The notes under the pieces are model-generated. The model did not search any database. It worked only from the letters and a program-made list of their open reading frames with translations, and had not been told where the DNA came from. 64,000 bases of DNA from Palsa-504 sp963808315. GTDB taxonomy: Bacteria; Actinomycetota; Actinomycetes; Streptosporangiales; Streptosporangiaceae. Location of the stretch: NCBI GenBank assembly GCA_963808315.1, contig CAWEFK010000019.1, positions 94,770 through 158,769 of the forward strand. The letters are read 5' to 3'. Of the stretch, positions 45,546-54,560 are shown piece after piece. The position numbers and the translations under genes were made by a program. How positions within the stretch are numbered: position 1 is the stretch's first letter; each line of letters opens with the position of its first letter.

Positions 45546-45982
45546 ATGGAACTGACGGAACGGATCACCAGCCGGGTCACCGAGCTGACCGGCGAGGTCG
45601 AGCTGCTGCGCAAGCAACTGGCCGATGCCGAGCACGAGCTGGACCGGCTGGTGATAGCCGGGCAGGTCATCACCCAGCTGACAGCCGGCGACGCCCCGGC
45701 ACCGCCGAGCCGGCGCAGCGGGGTTTCGGACTGCTGGTGCCCCCGCGCAGCCAGGCATCCGGCCCGGACGACCTGCCCGGTGACTACCGGTCGCTGGTCG
45801 AGGCGGTCGCGGCAGCAGCAGCCGAGACCGGCGGGCCGGTGACCTGCGTGATGGCCGCCCAGCGGGCAGGCCTCGACGTGACCGGCCGCCAGAGCGAGAA
45901 CATCCGCGCCAAGCTCAAACGGCTCGAAGACCGCGGCTGGCTGCGCCGCACCGCGGCCGGGAAGTTCGCCATCGCGCCCTGA
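45546..45982 (+). pseudogene. small coiled-coil/winged-helix passenger protein, frameshifted
   Basis: The N-terminal part (to ~45718) is a coiled coil: 'MELTERITSRVTELTGEVEL', 'LRKQLADAEHELDRL'. The frame then shifts by one base in 'cagcggggtttcgg', and the other frame carries a winged-helix-like end: 'DYRSLVEAVAAAAAETGGPV' and 'AKLKRLEDRGWLRRTAAGKF'. Similar coiled-coil plus wHTH small proteins are met beside transposases in actinobacteria. Its job is unknown. The indel is next to a GGGG run. Confidence 0.6.
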
Positions 45983-46178
45983 CCCGCCAGATGCACGGGT
46001 CCTGCCTGCCGGGATACCCCCGGCAGGCCATTAGATGACATGCATCGGGCCGGGCTGAGCTGAGGTCAGCGGCCGGGTGCCGGGAGACCTCCCCAGCTCA
46101 GACGCGCGGCAAGATTGACCGCATAGGCAATTCGCATGGGGCGCGTGCGTGCGCGCTCCGGAGCGTGAGGAGGTCCCG

Positions 46179-47217
46179 ATGCCTATCGTAGGCGGGCTGG
46201 ATATCCACCGGAAGCAGATCACCTTCGACTACCTCGACACCGTAACCGGGCAGGTGCAGCGCGGGCAGATCAGCCCGGCGGACCGGGAGCACCTGCGGGC
46301 CTGGCTGGCCCGGTTCGCTGGCCGTGATGATGTCGCGTTCGCGGCCGAGGGGTGCACCGGGTGGCGGTACGTCACCGAAGAACTAGCCGCGGCCGGTGTC
46401 ACGGCGCATCTGGCCGAGCCGGCGGACACCGCGTTCGCCCGCGGCCGCAAGCGGCACGCCAAGACCGATAAGACTGACTGCCGGCATCTGCGGATGCTGC
46501 TGGCTGAGGGACGGCTGCCGGAGTGCTGGATCCCGCCTGCCCGCATCCTGGAATGCCGGGCGCTGCTGGAGGCCTACCACGATCTGCGGGCCGAGCACAC
46601 CGCGTGGGTGCAGCGGATCCACGCGGTGCTGTTCCATCAGGGCGCCCCCGCTCTGGGCGGGGGGCACGCTGCGCACCGGGCAGGGCGTGGCCGCGCTGCA
46701 GGCCGCCGCGGCCGCTTGGCTGTCCCCGGCCGGGCAGCTGCAGGTCGCCACCGCGCTGGAGATGCTCGAGATCCTGGAGGCCCGGATGAACATCCTGCGG
46801 CACCAGCTGACTGACGCGGCCCGGCACCTGACCGGCGCGAAGGTCCTGGCCGAGCGGCTGTATGGGGTCGGGCCGGTCACCGCGCTGGCGATGACGTGCT
46901 GGCTGGGCGGAGCGGGCCGGTTCTCCTCCTCCCGCCAGGCGGTCCGGTTCGCCGGGCTGGACGTCACCGTCTATTCCTCCGACCGCAAGGGGCCGCCCGG
47001 GCGGCTGTCCCGGCAGGGACCGCCGGTGCTGCGCTGGGCGGTCTACGAGGCCGCCAAGACCCACGCCCGGACCTCAGCCCCGGACCACGACTACTATGCC
47101 CAGGTCAAGGACCGCTGCAACGGCAAGCGCGCCGCGCTGTCCGAGGCCCGCAAGATCCTCCGCCAGGCCAGCCACATCCTGGCCGAGCTCGGCGATGACG
47201 CCCTCGCCGTCGCCTGA
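46179..47217 (+). pseudogene. IS110-family transposase, frameshifted
   Basis: ATG 46179 follows a good Shine-Dalgarno ('gtgaggaggt'). Residues 1-155 hold the DEDD RuvC-like domain: D in 'VGGLDIHRKQITF', E in 'AAEGCTGWRY' and DD in 'KTDKTDCRHLRMLL'. The frame is then lost in a run of six G (near 46655), where one G too many stands between 'GAPALGG' and 'TLRTGQG'. The other frame gives the C-terminal domain, with 'LYGVGPVTALAMTCWLGGAG' and 'RFAGLDVTVYSSDRKGPPGR', ending at 47217. A five-G run would restore the full 345-residue transposase. Confidence 0.85.
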
Positions 47218-48033
47218 GACCCCTCACCGCCACGGTGACCAGCCCGTGATCGCCGGGCCGCGCCGGACCACGTATGCAGCCGAACTCACCCGATGGGGAC
47301 CACCGCGGCCAGCTCCCGCCGAACCGCTGTCAGCCGCTGCCGGCCCCGCCCCTGGCGGGCGCCAGGCGGCCGGCCTGATTAGACTGAGCGGCCGCATCCC
47401 CGCAGGCCAGGGACACCCAATCAATCATCATGTCGCCGGGGCAGCGCCAAGCCCCGCGGACCTAGGTAAGGCTGGCTGCTCCTGGCCCCGCCCCCGGCCG
47501 CCACGACTGGTCACCCCGCACAGAAAGGCCAGCAACCCCAACCGCTGAACCAGCCCGCCACCAGGGCTCCCTGCCCCGCCGCCTGGCATGATCCGCTCCC
47601 GGGCGACCGCTCAAGGACGCCTGCGGTGCCGCTGCGCGGGCGCTGCGCGCCCCTTGACCCGCCCACCCGCTCGCAGAACCCGGCAGCTATCAGGGACAGG
47701 GAGCATACCCAGGCATGCCCGGACCAGGACAACCATGACCGCACCAGGCCGAGCACCACCAACCGCGCCCACACCAGCCCTGCTGACCAGCCAATTCAGG
47801 TTGGAACGATCTCATTGCGATTGCCGGAGTCCATACTCGGCGTTACCGGAGCGGTGCAGCTTGGCCGCCAACACTGTCTGTAGTTCAGTCCGTTCCCGTG
47901 GCGTCCTGGGCCGGCCGCTGCGTCATGATTGACCCTGGGGGGCGCCGCGCTGGTGCTGTCCTGTGGTTCAGCGAGCCGGGGTGAGACTGGAAAGCCGGTT
48001 GCGGCGGCGAGCGGGGCGCGGGACGCTGCCGGA
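47218..48033. other. gene-free stretch after IS110 transposase
   Basis: About 800 bp hold no gene that I can support; several open frames overlap on both strands without family resemblance. The right 34-bp inverted repeat is at 47784-47817. The non-coding part inside the repeat (47218-47783) is a possible place for an IS110-type guide RNA. Confidence 0.4.
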
Positions 48034-48930
48034 GTGAACATGCATGCTGACCAGCTGGCCGTTTCACCTGGCGTGGTCCGCGAGCTGGTGCAGGAGCAGT
48101 TCCCCGGCTGGCGCCAGCTGGCCATCACAAAGGCCGGTGCCGCGGGGACGGTCAACGTCATCTTCCGCATCGGCGCCCGGCTCGCGGCCCGGTTCCCGCT
48201 GCGGCCGGGCGATGCCGTCTCCGTCCGGCGGCAGCTGGAAGCCGAGGCGGCCGCGGCCCGCGAGCTGGCGGGGGCTACCCGGTTCGCCACGCCCGAGCCG
48301 GTGGCCATCGGCCAGCCCGGCGCGGGCTACCCGCTGCCGTGGACGGTGCAGACCTGGCTGCCCGGGACCACGGCCGCCGATGACGACCCGGGCGGATCCG
48401 CCGCGTTCGCCCGCGACCTGGCCGAGTTCATCAGCGGCGTGCGCGCGATCGGCACCGGCGGCCGGACGTTCAGCGGACAGGGCCGGGGAGGTGACCTGCG
48501 CGCCCATGACGGGTGGATGCAGGCCTGCTTTGCGCGCAGCGGGCAGCTGCTGGACGTCCCGCAGCTTCGCCGGATATGGGAGGCCATGCGCGCGCTGCCG
48601 CGCGGCCCGGCCCGTGAGGTGATGAACCACGGTGACCTGATTCCCGGCAATGTGCTCGTGTCCGGCGGACGGCTGGCCGGGATCCTCGATGCCGGCGGCC
48701 TGGGACCCGCCGATCCCGCGCTGGATCTGGTGGCTGCCTGGCACCTGCTCGAGGCCGGTCCCCGGCAGGTGCTGCGAGACGACCTGAGATGCGATGACCT
48801 GGAATGGGAACGCGGTAAGGCATGGGCTTTCGAGCAGGCGATGGGGCTGGTCTGGTACTACGCCGGCAGCAACCCGGCCATGAGCCGGCTGGGCCGTCGC
48901 ACCCTGGACCGCATCCAGGCTGACCTGTAG
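48034..48930 (+). CDS. APH-family phosphotransferase (aminoglycoside/macrolide kinase-like)
   Basis: This 298-residue protein is an APH-fold kinase. N-lobe: 'GAAGTVNVIFRIGARLAARF' with the phosphate/Lys region altered, then 'EAEAAAARELAG' (E of the salt bridge). Hinge: 'WTVQTWLPGTTA'. Catalytic loop: 'MNHGDLIPGNVLVSGGRLAG' (HGDxxxxN). The metal site is 'ILDAGGLGPADPALDLVAAW', with DAG where most members have DFG. Start: GTG 48034 or ATG 48040. It would phosphorylate an antibiotic or small metabolite and confer resistance, but the substrate is unknown. It is single cargo in the island. Confidence 0.8.
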   Translation: MNMHADQLAVSPGVVRELVQEQFPGWRQLAITKAGAAGTVNVIFRIGARLAARFPLRPGDAVSVRRQLEAEAAAARELAGATRFATPEPVAIGQPGAGYPLPWTVQTWLPGTTAADDDPGGSAAFARDLAEFISGVRAIGTGGRTFSGQGRGGDLRAHDGWMQACFARSGQLLDVPQLRRIWEAMRALPRGPAREVMNHGDLIPGNVLVSGGRLAGILDAGGLGPADPALDLVAAWHLLEAGPRQVLRDDLRCDDLEWERGKAWAFEQAMGLVWYYAGSNPAMSRLGRRTLDRIQADL

Positions 48931-49174
48931 CCAGCCCACGCCCGGTGACAGTACCCGCACCCGCAGCCCGGCATTCCCGCGCCGGAACCGCCCGATCTGG
49001 CTCCGGTTCATATTCCCGAGCGTGCCCGGCTTCGGCTCGCGGATCTGGATGATATGCGTCCGCGCTTTCGGCTGGCTGACCGAGACGCATCATGCTGCGA
49101 TGAGTTGCGTCGATTGCAGCGTGGAGGGCATTCAAGCTGGCGTGAGCATCCGTAACGGCATGCCGCCTGATCCG

Positions 49175-50020
49175 TTAGCTCTTCGTCGCTATGACGAGTT
49201 CGGTGTCACCTGGCCAGTCCCAGAAGAGACCGTCTGGCGAATACTCGCGCAGCAGGTGACGCAGGTCGGACTCGAAGTCGGCTCGGCGGTTCCCGAACCA
49301 TCGGGGCGCGGCGTACGACAGCGAGAAGTAGCTGGCCACGACGGTGTCGATGTCTCTGATCAGGTCGGGGCGCCCAGGCGCGTAGACGGTGCGCGAGCCG
49401 CCGAACCGGGTCTGCGACAGGGTGTCCTCAAAGCGGGCCGGCTGGCCCTGGTTCCAGGTGGCGAGGTAATGGCGGGTGCCGTCACCGAGGTAGTCGAGGA
49501 TGAGCTTCCGCACCGCGGCGTGGGGAACCTCGGGGTGCCCGGGACCGGCAGGCCGCGGACGGCCGTCGTCGGCATTGTGCGAGATCAGGATCAGCGACCC
49601 ACCCGGCACGAGCAGGTCATAGACAGCCTCGGCAACCTCCAGCCGCCGGACCCGGTGAAACGACTGTCCGAAGGTGACCGCTCGCTGCGGGCCGAGGTTC
49701 AGCGCTGCGATATCCTCCGCGACCCCCTGCAGCCAGCGCACGTTGGCCACTCCCGCCTGCTGGCAGCGCCGTTGGCCCGCCCGCAGCATGCCGGGCTCGG
49801 GATCAAGCGCCGTCACCTGGTCGAACAACCGGGCCAGGGGAAGCTCCAGGACGCCAGGTCCGCAGCCCACATCGAGCAGCTGGCCGGTGCCGTCAAGCGA
49901 CAGCTCCCGGGCCATCGTGTCCGCCAGTTGCGCGGAATACGGAGGACGCCCGACCGCGTAGTACTCGGCCGTCCCTTCAAACGCCTGGGGATCGAACGCC
50001 GATGGTGAAGGTGTTGTCAT
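49175..50020 (-). CDS. SAM-dependent methyltransferase (class I)
   Basis: This 281-residue protein has motif I 'LLDVGCGPGVLELPLARLF' near residue 47, acidic 'ALDPEPGML' after strand 2, 'VTFGQSFHRV' (motif IV-like) and 'LVPGGSLILISHN' (motif post-IV/V). The start 'AFEGTAEYYAVGRPPYSAQL' is typical of the YcgJ/UbiE-like methyltransferases. It transfers a methyl group from SAM to a small molecule, not identifiable. I use ATG 50020 ('MTTPSPSAF'); upstream residues in frame are low-complexity. 48931-49174 to its left hold no gene. Confidence 0.82.
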   Translation of the reverse strand: MTTPSPSAFDPQAFEGTAEYYAVGRPPYSAQLADTMARELSLDGTGQLLDVGCGPGVLELPLARLFDQVTALDPEPGMLRAGQRRCQQAGVANVRWLQGVAEDIAALNLGPQRAVTFGQSFHRVRRLEVAEAVYDLLVPGGSLILISHNADDGRPRPAGPGHPEVPHAAVRKLILDYLGDGTRHYLATWNQGQPARFEDTLSQTRFGGSRTVYAPGRPDLIRDIDTVVASYFSLSYAAPRWFGNRRADFESDLRHLLREYSPDGLFWDWPGDTELVIATKS

Positions 50021-50299
50021 GCGCACCATCCTGAAGCATGCCTCACGTAAGGCTGCGGGCGACAAGCGAAAAATTGGATGATCTGTGCGCGTGCCGCTGC
50101 GGACCGGCGACTGACCCAAGGCGCTCGTAATCGGCGTTCTGTGTCCCTGCGTGCATACATGAGGGCGCGTCACGCCGCTGATAGGGGCGGCGCAGGTTGA
50201 ATCTCTATAAGCGCGCTGTCTTCAATCCCAAGCGGCTGGGTTGATCACGTTAGGCTGCGTGGGGTCCGAAGCGTACGGAGCCAAGGTCGTGCTCTGAGG

Positions 50300-50557
50300 T
50301 CAGGCGCACGTCCGAGTCAGGGCGGCGGCCAGTCGCCTGAGCAGGGCGACGGTAGGCTCGGTCCCGCCCTCTTCGAGGCACTCGATGTCATCGACGGTCA
50401 TGCCAGCCCGGTCGGCGAGCTCGGCGACACTGAGGCCCAGGGCGCAGCGCTGGTCGTAGACGGCCTTGCCGAAGGCCAGCGCCTCGCGGATCGCGATCCG
50501 TTCTGGATCCTCTGCGCGTTCTGGCAGGCGGACCCAGCGGGTGTGATAACCGGTCAT
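50300..50557 (-). CDS. XRE-type HTH antitoxin
   Basis: This 85-residue protein has the helix-turn-helix 'LSVAELADRAGMTVDDIECL' followed by 'TEPTVALLRRLAAAL'. Its start overlaps the stop of the RelE-type fragment upstream on the same strand (4 bp), the normal toxin-antitoxin order for this HigBA-like group (toxin first). It would neutralise the toxin and repress its own promoter, but the promoter and most of the toxin gene have been separated by the IS21 element. 50021-50299 holds no gene. Confidence 0.8.
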   Translation of the reverse strand: MTGYHTRWVRLPERAEDPERIAIREALAFGKAVYDQRCALGLSVAELADRAGMTVDDIECLEEGGTEPTVALLRRLAAALTRTCA

Positions 50558-50739
50558 CGCACCTGCCTCTCATAGACGTCCGTCACTTGCGACCGGTGGT
50601 CGCGCTCACACAACTTCTGCGCTCGGACGGCCCGGTCGATCTGTCTCTGGTCATGCTGCTTAGTTTTCCGGAACACTGTCAGCAGCACGATCCTTCCATC
50701 AGCAGTACACCAGTAGGTGATCCTCGCCGCAACTGTCAT
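50554..50739 (-). pseudogene. RelE/HigB-type toxin gene, 3' part only (cut by IS21)
   Basis: The remaining codons read 'ITYWCTADGRIVLLTVFRKT' then 'KQHDQRQIDRAVRAQKLCER', the C-terminal strand and helix of a phage-derived RelE-like mRNA interferase. The 5' half is missing because the IS21 left end begins immediately before it. I could not find the 5' half past the other IS end with certainty. The toxin should be inactive. Confidence 0.75.
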
Positions 50740-50828
50740 TTGCCAGGACCATGGGACCAGGGTGTTGCCACGACCTAGGGACCACCCTTGCGGCTGCTGT
50801 GTCATTTTGGGGTGTGCGGCGGGATCGG

Positions 50829-51590
50829 TCAAGCCGGGGGGCGGCTGGGGCGCTGGCGTTTGCGGTAGGAGTCGCCTTCGATGATGAGCTCGTGGCAGGT
50901 GGAGGTGAGCCGGTCGATGGCGGACTGGGCTAGGAGCTGGTCGTGCATGAGGGCGAGCCATTCCTCCGGGGTCCTGTTTGAGGTGACGATGGTGGCGTTC
51001 TTGCGGTGCCGGGCGACGGTCAGTTCGTAGAAGTCGGTGGTGGCGGTCTCGTCCAGCGGGGTGAGGGCGAGATCGTCGATGATCAGCACGTTGACGGCGG
51101 CGAGGCGGCGGTGCTCGGCTTCGGTGCTGTTGTCCAGCCGGGCGGCTTTGAGCCGTTTGAACAGGTGGCCGGCGCGGGCCATGTGGACGGTGAGGCGGCG
51201 GCGGACGGCGATGTGGCCCAGCGCGGTGGCCAGGTGGGTCTTGCCGACCCCGACGGGACCTAGGATCAGGGCGCCGTGGGCGGCTTCGGTGAACCGCAGG
51301 CTGACCAGCTCGTTCCATAGCTGCTGGTCGTAGCGGACGGCGGCGGCGGGATCCCAGGTGTCCAGGCGCATGCCGGGGTCGAGCCCGGCGGCGCGGGCGC
51401 GGCGGGCCGCGGAGCCGTTCTCGCGGCGGGTAACTTCGTCGCTGAGCAGCAGCTCCAGGAAGTCGGCGTGCGGGAGTTTCTGCTGGCGGGCGAGGGTGAG
51501 CCGGTCGGGGAGGGTGGCCAGGAGCTGGCCGAGCTTGAGGGTGCGCAGGTGCCGTTTGAGGTCGGGGCTGACCGGGTCGGCCAGGGTCAT
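50829..51590 (-). CDS. istB: IS21-like element ATPase IstB
   Basis: This 253-residue AAA+ protein has Walker A 'LILGPVGVGKTHLATALGH', Walker B 'VNVLIIDDLALTPLD' and sensor-like 'NATIVTSNRTPEEW'; 'DRLTSTCHELIIEGDSYRKR' is the typical IstB end. It is the regulator that brings target DNA to IstA. I choose ATG 51590 ('MTLADPVSPDLKRHLRTLKL'), the first Met before the conserved helix. It lies 92 bp downstream of the accessory coiled-coil gene; in the usual IS21 plan istA and istB are adjacent. Confidence 0.92.
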   Translation of the reverse strand: MTLADPVSPDLKRHLRTLKLGQLLATLPDRLTLARQQKLPHADFLELLLSDEVTRRENGSAARRARAAGLDPGMRLDTWDPAAAVRYDQQLWNELVSLRFTEAAHGALILGPVGVGKTHLATALGHIAVRRRLTVHMARAGHLFKRLKAARLDNSTEAEHRRLAAVNVLIIDDLALTPLDETATTDFYELTVARHRKNATIVTSNRTPEEWLALMHDQLLAQSAIDRLTSTCHELIIEGDSYRKRQRPSRPPA

Positions 51591-51682
51591 CGGGTGTCCT
51601 TTCATCGCTGATCGCGGGTGTGCTGGGGATGCCGGGCGCCCGGCGGCCCGGGCGGGGGTGCCCGGGCCGCGGGGCGGCGGGG

Positions 51683-52714
51683 TCACCGCGGCTGGCGGCG
51701 GCTGGTGCCGTTTCCGGCCGGTTCGGCGGGCTGGTGCCCGGTGCTGCCGCCGGCGTGCGGCTGCTGGGGTCCGCCGTTGCCGGCGGGCGCGGCTGGCCTG
51801 CTGGTGAGGAGGTCGTGCAGCAGGGTGACGGTCTTGTGCTGTTCGGCGCGCTCGCGGTCCAGGGCGGTCTCGGTGCGGGTGAGCTGCTGGCGCAGCGTGG
51901 TGATGGTGCCGGTCGCGGCGGCGAGCTGCGCGGCGGCGGCGGCGAGCTCGGCGGCGTGCCGCTGCTGGTCCTGCTCGCGGGCGCGGGCAGCATCGGCGCG
52001 GGCTTGCCCGGCGGCGGCTGCGGCGGCGTCACGCTCGGCGCGGGCAGCGGCGGCGGCCTGTCCGGTTTCGGCGATCCGGGCTGCGGCGGCCTGTTGCTCG
52101 TCGTGCAGGGCATGATCGGCGGCGCGGGCCCGCTGTTCGGCGTGCTGGCGTGCGGTGGCCTCGGTTTCCATCGCGGTGATGGCCTGGGCGGCTGCGGTGC
52201 GGGCCTCGGCGGCGTCCAGCTCGGCGGCATGCCGGGCGAGGGCCTGGGCGGCGGTCTCGGCGCGGGCCTGCTCGACCTGGGCGGCGCTCTGGGCGCGGAC
52301 CGCCTCGGCTTGGGCTTCGGCGGCCTCGGGGTCGCCGGCTGCGGCGAGCTGGGCGCCGAGGGCGGCGAGCTGGTCCAGCGCGGCGCCCAGCTGGGTGCCC
52401 AGCCGGCCCATCGCGGCGATGGTGTCGTCGCGGATGACCGCGGCCCGGCTGAGGGCCGCGGTGACCGGCCGGTCGCCGCCCGGCTGCCCGGTGAGCTGGC
52501 CGCGGCGCCGGAACGCGGTCATCGCGGTGTGCCGGACCAGCGCCGGCGTGCCGTCGCCGCGGTCTTCGGGGACTTCCTGCTCGCAGTAGCCGGGCCGGGG
52601 ACCCGGCGCGGCCGGGTCCTTGCCCCGGGCCGGGCTGGCGCATCCGGGGTACCGGCACCTGCCCGGCGTGCCGTCTGCCTGCGCCGCCGCTGCGGTCTGG
52701 GTCGCAGTCGTCAT
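51683..52714 (-). CDS. accessory Ala/Arg-rich coiled-coil protein between istA and istB
   Basis: This 343-residue protein starts 'MTTATQTAAAAQADGTPGRC', followed by a short Cys region ('RCRYPGCASPARG' and 'GYCEQEVPEDRGDG'; three or four Cys could hold a metal). Residues ~100-300 are a nearly uninterrupted Ala/Glu/Arg coiled coil ('AAQALARHAAELDAAEARTA' type), and the end is Gly/Pro-rich. I recognise no known domain beyond the coil. It sits between istA and istB on the same strand with ~90-100 bp on either side, inside the element, so it is probably a passenger or a structural helper. Its long coil could be a transposition accessory. Confidence 0.65.
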   Translation of the reverse strand: MTTATQTAAAAQADGTPGRCRYPGCASPARGKDPAAPGPRPGYCEQEVPEDRGDGTPALVRHTAMTAFRRRGQLTGQPGGDRPVTAALSRAAVIRDDTIAAMGRLGTQLGAALDQLAALGAQLAAAGDPEAAEAQAEAVRAQSAAQVEQARAETAAQALARHAAELDAAEARTAAAQAITAMETEATARQHAEQRARAADHALHDEQQAAAARIAETGQAAAAARAERDAAAAAAGQARADAARAREQDQQRHAAELAAAAAQLAAATGTITTLRQQLTRTETALDRERAEQHKTVTLLHDLLTSRPAAPAGNGGPQQPHAGGSTGHQPAEPAGNGTSRRQPR

Positions 52715-52811
52715 CGACGATGTCCTTCCTGGGCTGGCCGTGCCAGGGCACGGCGGAACGAAATGAGATAAGAGCAATGCGATGAAATGCGTGGAAATGA
52801 GATGAGCGCCG

Positions 52812-54434
52812 TCAGGCGCCGCTGGTGTCCGGTCCGCCGGGCAGGACCTGCATGCGCACGCCGGTCGCGGTGGCGAACTCGCGGGGGTCGCGGGCGAACC
52901 GGGCCGCGGTGACCCGGGCCGCGGCGTCGCCGGCCTGGCGGCTGCGCGCGGCGGCCTGCGCGGCCTGCACCCCGGTGCCTTTCTCCACGATCGACTTGAT
53001 CTTGGCGACGCTGATCACGTCGAGTTCCAGCGCCGCCGCGCAGGCCTGCTCGACCGGGTCGCTGCCGTAGGTGCGGCACAAGCCGATCAGCGCGTAGACC
53101 GCGCGCATCTTGGTCCACGGCAGCGGGATATCCAGGACCCGGGCCGCGTAGATCCCGATCGCCTCGCCCCTGGCGGCGGCCATCCTCGCCAGCTTGTCCA
53201 CATCGCGGCGGGCGTAGATATCGGTGTCCGGCGGGAAATCCGCCGGGTCCGATGCCCGGCCGCCGGGGGGCTGCTGTGCATGGGTGCGGATCACCTGGCC
53301 GCGGTGGTAGATCTTCACCAGCGTCCCGTCCGCCCGCACCGTGACCTGCTGCCCGATCAGGGCGCAGGGCACCGAGTAGAACGCGTTCTGCGCCCGGACA
53401 TGGAAATCGCGCTGCACCTTGGCATCGCTCCAGGCCGGCACCCGGTACGGCTGCTCCGGCGCGGGCAGCAGCGCCGGCGCCTCCAGCTCCGCGAACACCT
53501 CCGCGGGCCGGCGCCGGGTGGTGCCGTGCACCCGCATCCCGGCCCGCACCCGGCACCAGTCCTCCGCCCGGCGCTGCGCATCGGCGATCCCGGCGAACTG
53601 CTCCCCGGCGAAGAAGCTGACCTGGACAAACTTCACCCCGTTTTCGACCCGCCCCTTATCCTGCGGGGAGCGGACCCTGGCCGGGTCCACGACCAGGCCG
53701 CGGGCCTGCGCGTACTCCAGCCACTCCCGGTTCCACCGCGGCTCCAGCCGGTCCGCCTTGTCCACTACCGGCTTGAGGTTGTCCACGATGAGCACCTTGA
53801 AGGTGCCCCCGAAAAAGCTCCAGGCCGCTTCGCAGCCCGCGATCACCGCGGCCGTGGTCTGCGAGAACGTCAAGAACACGAAGCAGTACCGGGACAGCAC
53901 CGCGGTGAACACCAGCGCGTGCAGCTTCCGCCGCCGGTCCCCGTCGCCGATCATGCCCAGGTAGCCGAAGTCGATCTGCACCTCTTCGCCGGGTTTCCCG
54001 TCGGCCACCGGGACCGTCACCTGCCGCCCGGACGAGGAGTAACCGCACTCGGCCGCGGCGAACCGGGCCAGCGTCCGGTACGGCACCGCGATCCCGCGGC
54101 GCTCCACCAGCTCCCCGATCTTCACCAGCGTCAGGCCGTCTTTCACCCACCCGGTGATCTCGGCCGTCACCGGCACCAGCGCCTCCCACGAGCCGCCGTG
54201 CCCGGCCGGGCGGGCCGGCCGGACCGCCGCCACCACCTGCCCGAGCAGCTCATCACTCAGCTGCGACTCATCCCTGTCACGGGCCAGGCCCGCCGCCTGC
54301 GCCGCCGCGATATACCGCGCGGCGGTCTTCACGTCCACCCCCGCCCGCCTGGCCGCCGGGCGCTTACCCGCCCCGGCCAGCCAGGCCCGAAGGACCTCTC
54401 TCACCTGTGTCACCAGAACCTCCCGGAACGCCAT
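52812..54434 (-). CDS. istA: IS21 family transposase IstA
   Basis: From ATG 54434 this is a 540-residue IstA. It begins 'MAFREVLVTQVREVLRAWLA' and has an HTH ('RPAARRAGVDVKTAARYIAA'), the integrase core with D in 'EEVQIDFGYLGMIGD', D in 'FKVLIVDNLKPVVD' and E in 'QDKGRVENGVKFVQV' (DDE), and the C-terminal beta-barrel region ('AFYSVPCALIGQQVTVRADG'). It cuts and joins the IS ends. A longer frame starting at 54530 would run into the inverted repeat and is not used. It appears intact. Confidence 0.92.
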   Translation of the reverse strand: MAFREVLVTQVREVLRAWLAGAGKRPAARRAGVDVKTAARYIAAAQAAGLARDRDESQLSDELLGQVVAAVRPARPAGHGGSWEALVPVTAEITGWVKDGLTLVKIGELVERRGIAVPYRTLARFAAAECGYSSSGRQVTVPVADGKPGEEVQIDFGYLGMIGDGDRRRKLHALVFTAVLSRYCFVFLTFSQTTAAVIAGCEAAWSFFGGTFKVLIVDNLKPVVDKADRLEPRWNREWLEYAQARGLVVDPARVRSPQDKGRVENGVKFVQVSFFAGEQFAGIADAQRRAEDWCRVRAGMRVHGTTRRRPAEVFAELEAPALLPAPEQPYRVPAWSDAKVQRDFHVRAQNAFYSVPCALIGQQVTVRADGTLVKIYHRGQVIRTHAQQPPGGRASDPADFPPDTDIYARRDVDKLARMAAARGEAIGIYAARVLDIPLPWTKMRAVYALIGLCRTYGSDPVEQACAAALELDVISVAKIKSIVEKGTGVQAAQAAARSRQAGDAAARVTAARFARDPREFATATGVRMQVLPGGPDTSGA

Positions 54435-54560
54435 ACCCTGCCGTCTCTTCCAGTCCGAAATGAACCGGAAGATCACAGCAGGGTGGTCCAACAACTGGCA
54501 AACCAGGTGGTCCCATCCCCGTGGCAACAAACCTCACCAGGTGGTCCCATGCTCATGGCA

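Larger units (their letters stand above)
45337..47817. mobile_element. inverted-repeat-bounded unit with IS110 transposase and passenger gene
   Basis: 45337-45370 and 47784-47817 are a 34-bp inverted repeat (30 of 34 positions match, with 'ttcaggttggaacga' exact). Between them lie a small frameshifted gene, an IS110-type transposase gene and two non-coding stretches (45983-46178 and 47218-47783). IS110 elements usually lack such terminal repeats, so the true element ends are unsure. Confidence 0.55.
50741..54560. mobile_element. IS21-family element with extra coiled-coil gene
   Basis: Left end 50741 'tgccaggaccatgggacca' and right end (reverse complement, up to 54560) 'tgccatgagcatgggacca' agree at most positions, and both ends also carry inner 'tgggaccacc'-like repeats and 'gttgccacg'. 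Between them run istA, an accessory gene and istB on the minus strand. The element lies in a toxin gene. Confidence 0.75.

Noticed and set aside
46149..46178. Longer IS110 start (46149)
   Set aside because: The Shine-Dalgarno 'gtgaggaggt' lies just before ATG 46179, and the conserved family starts there.
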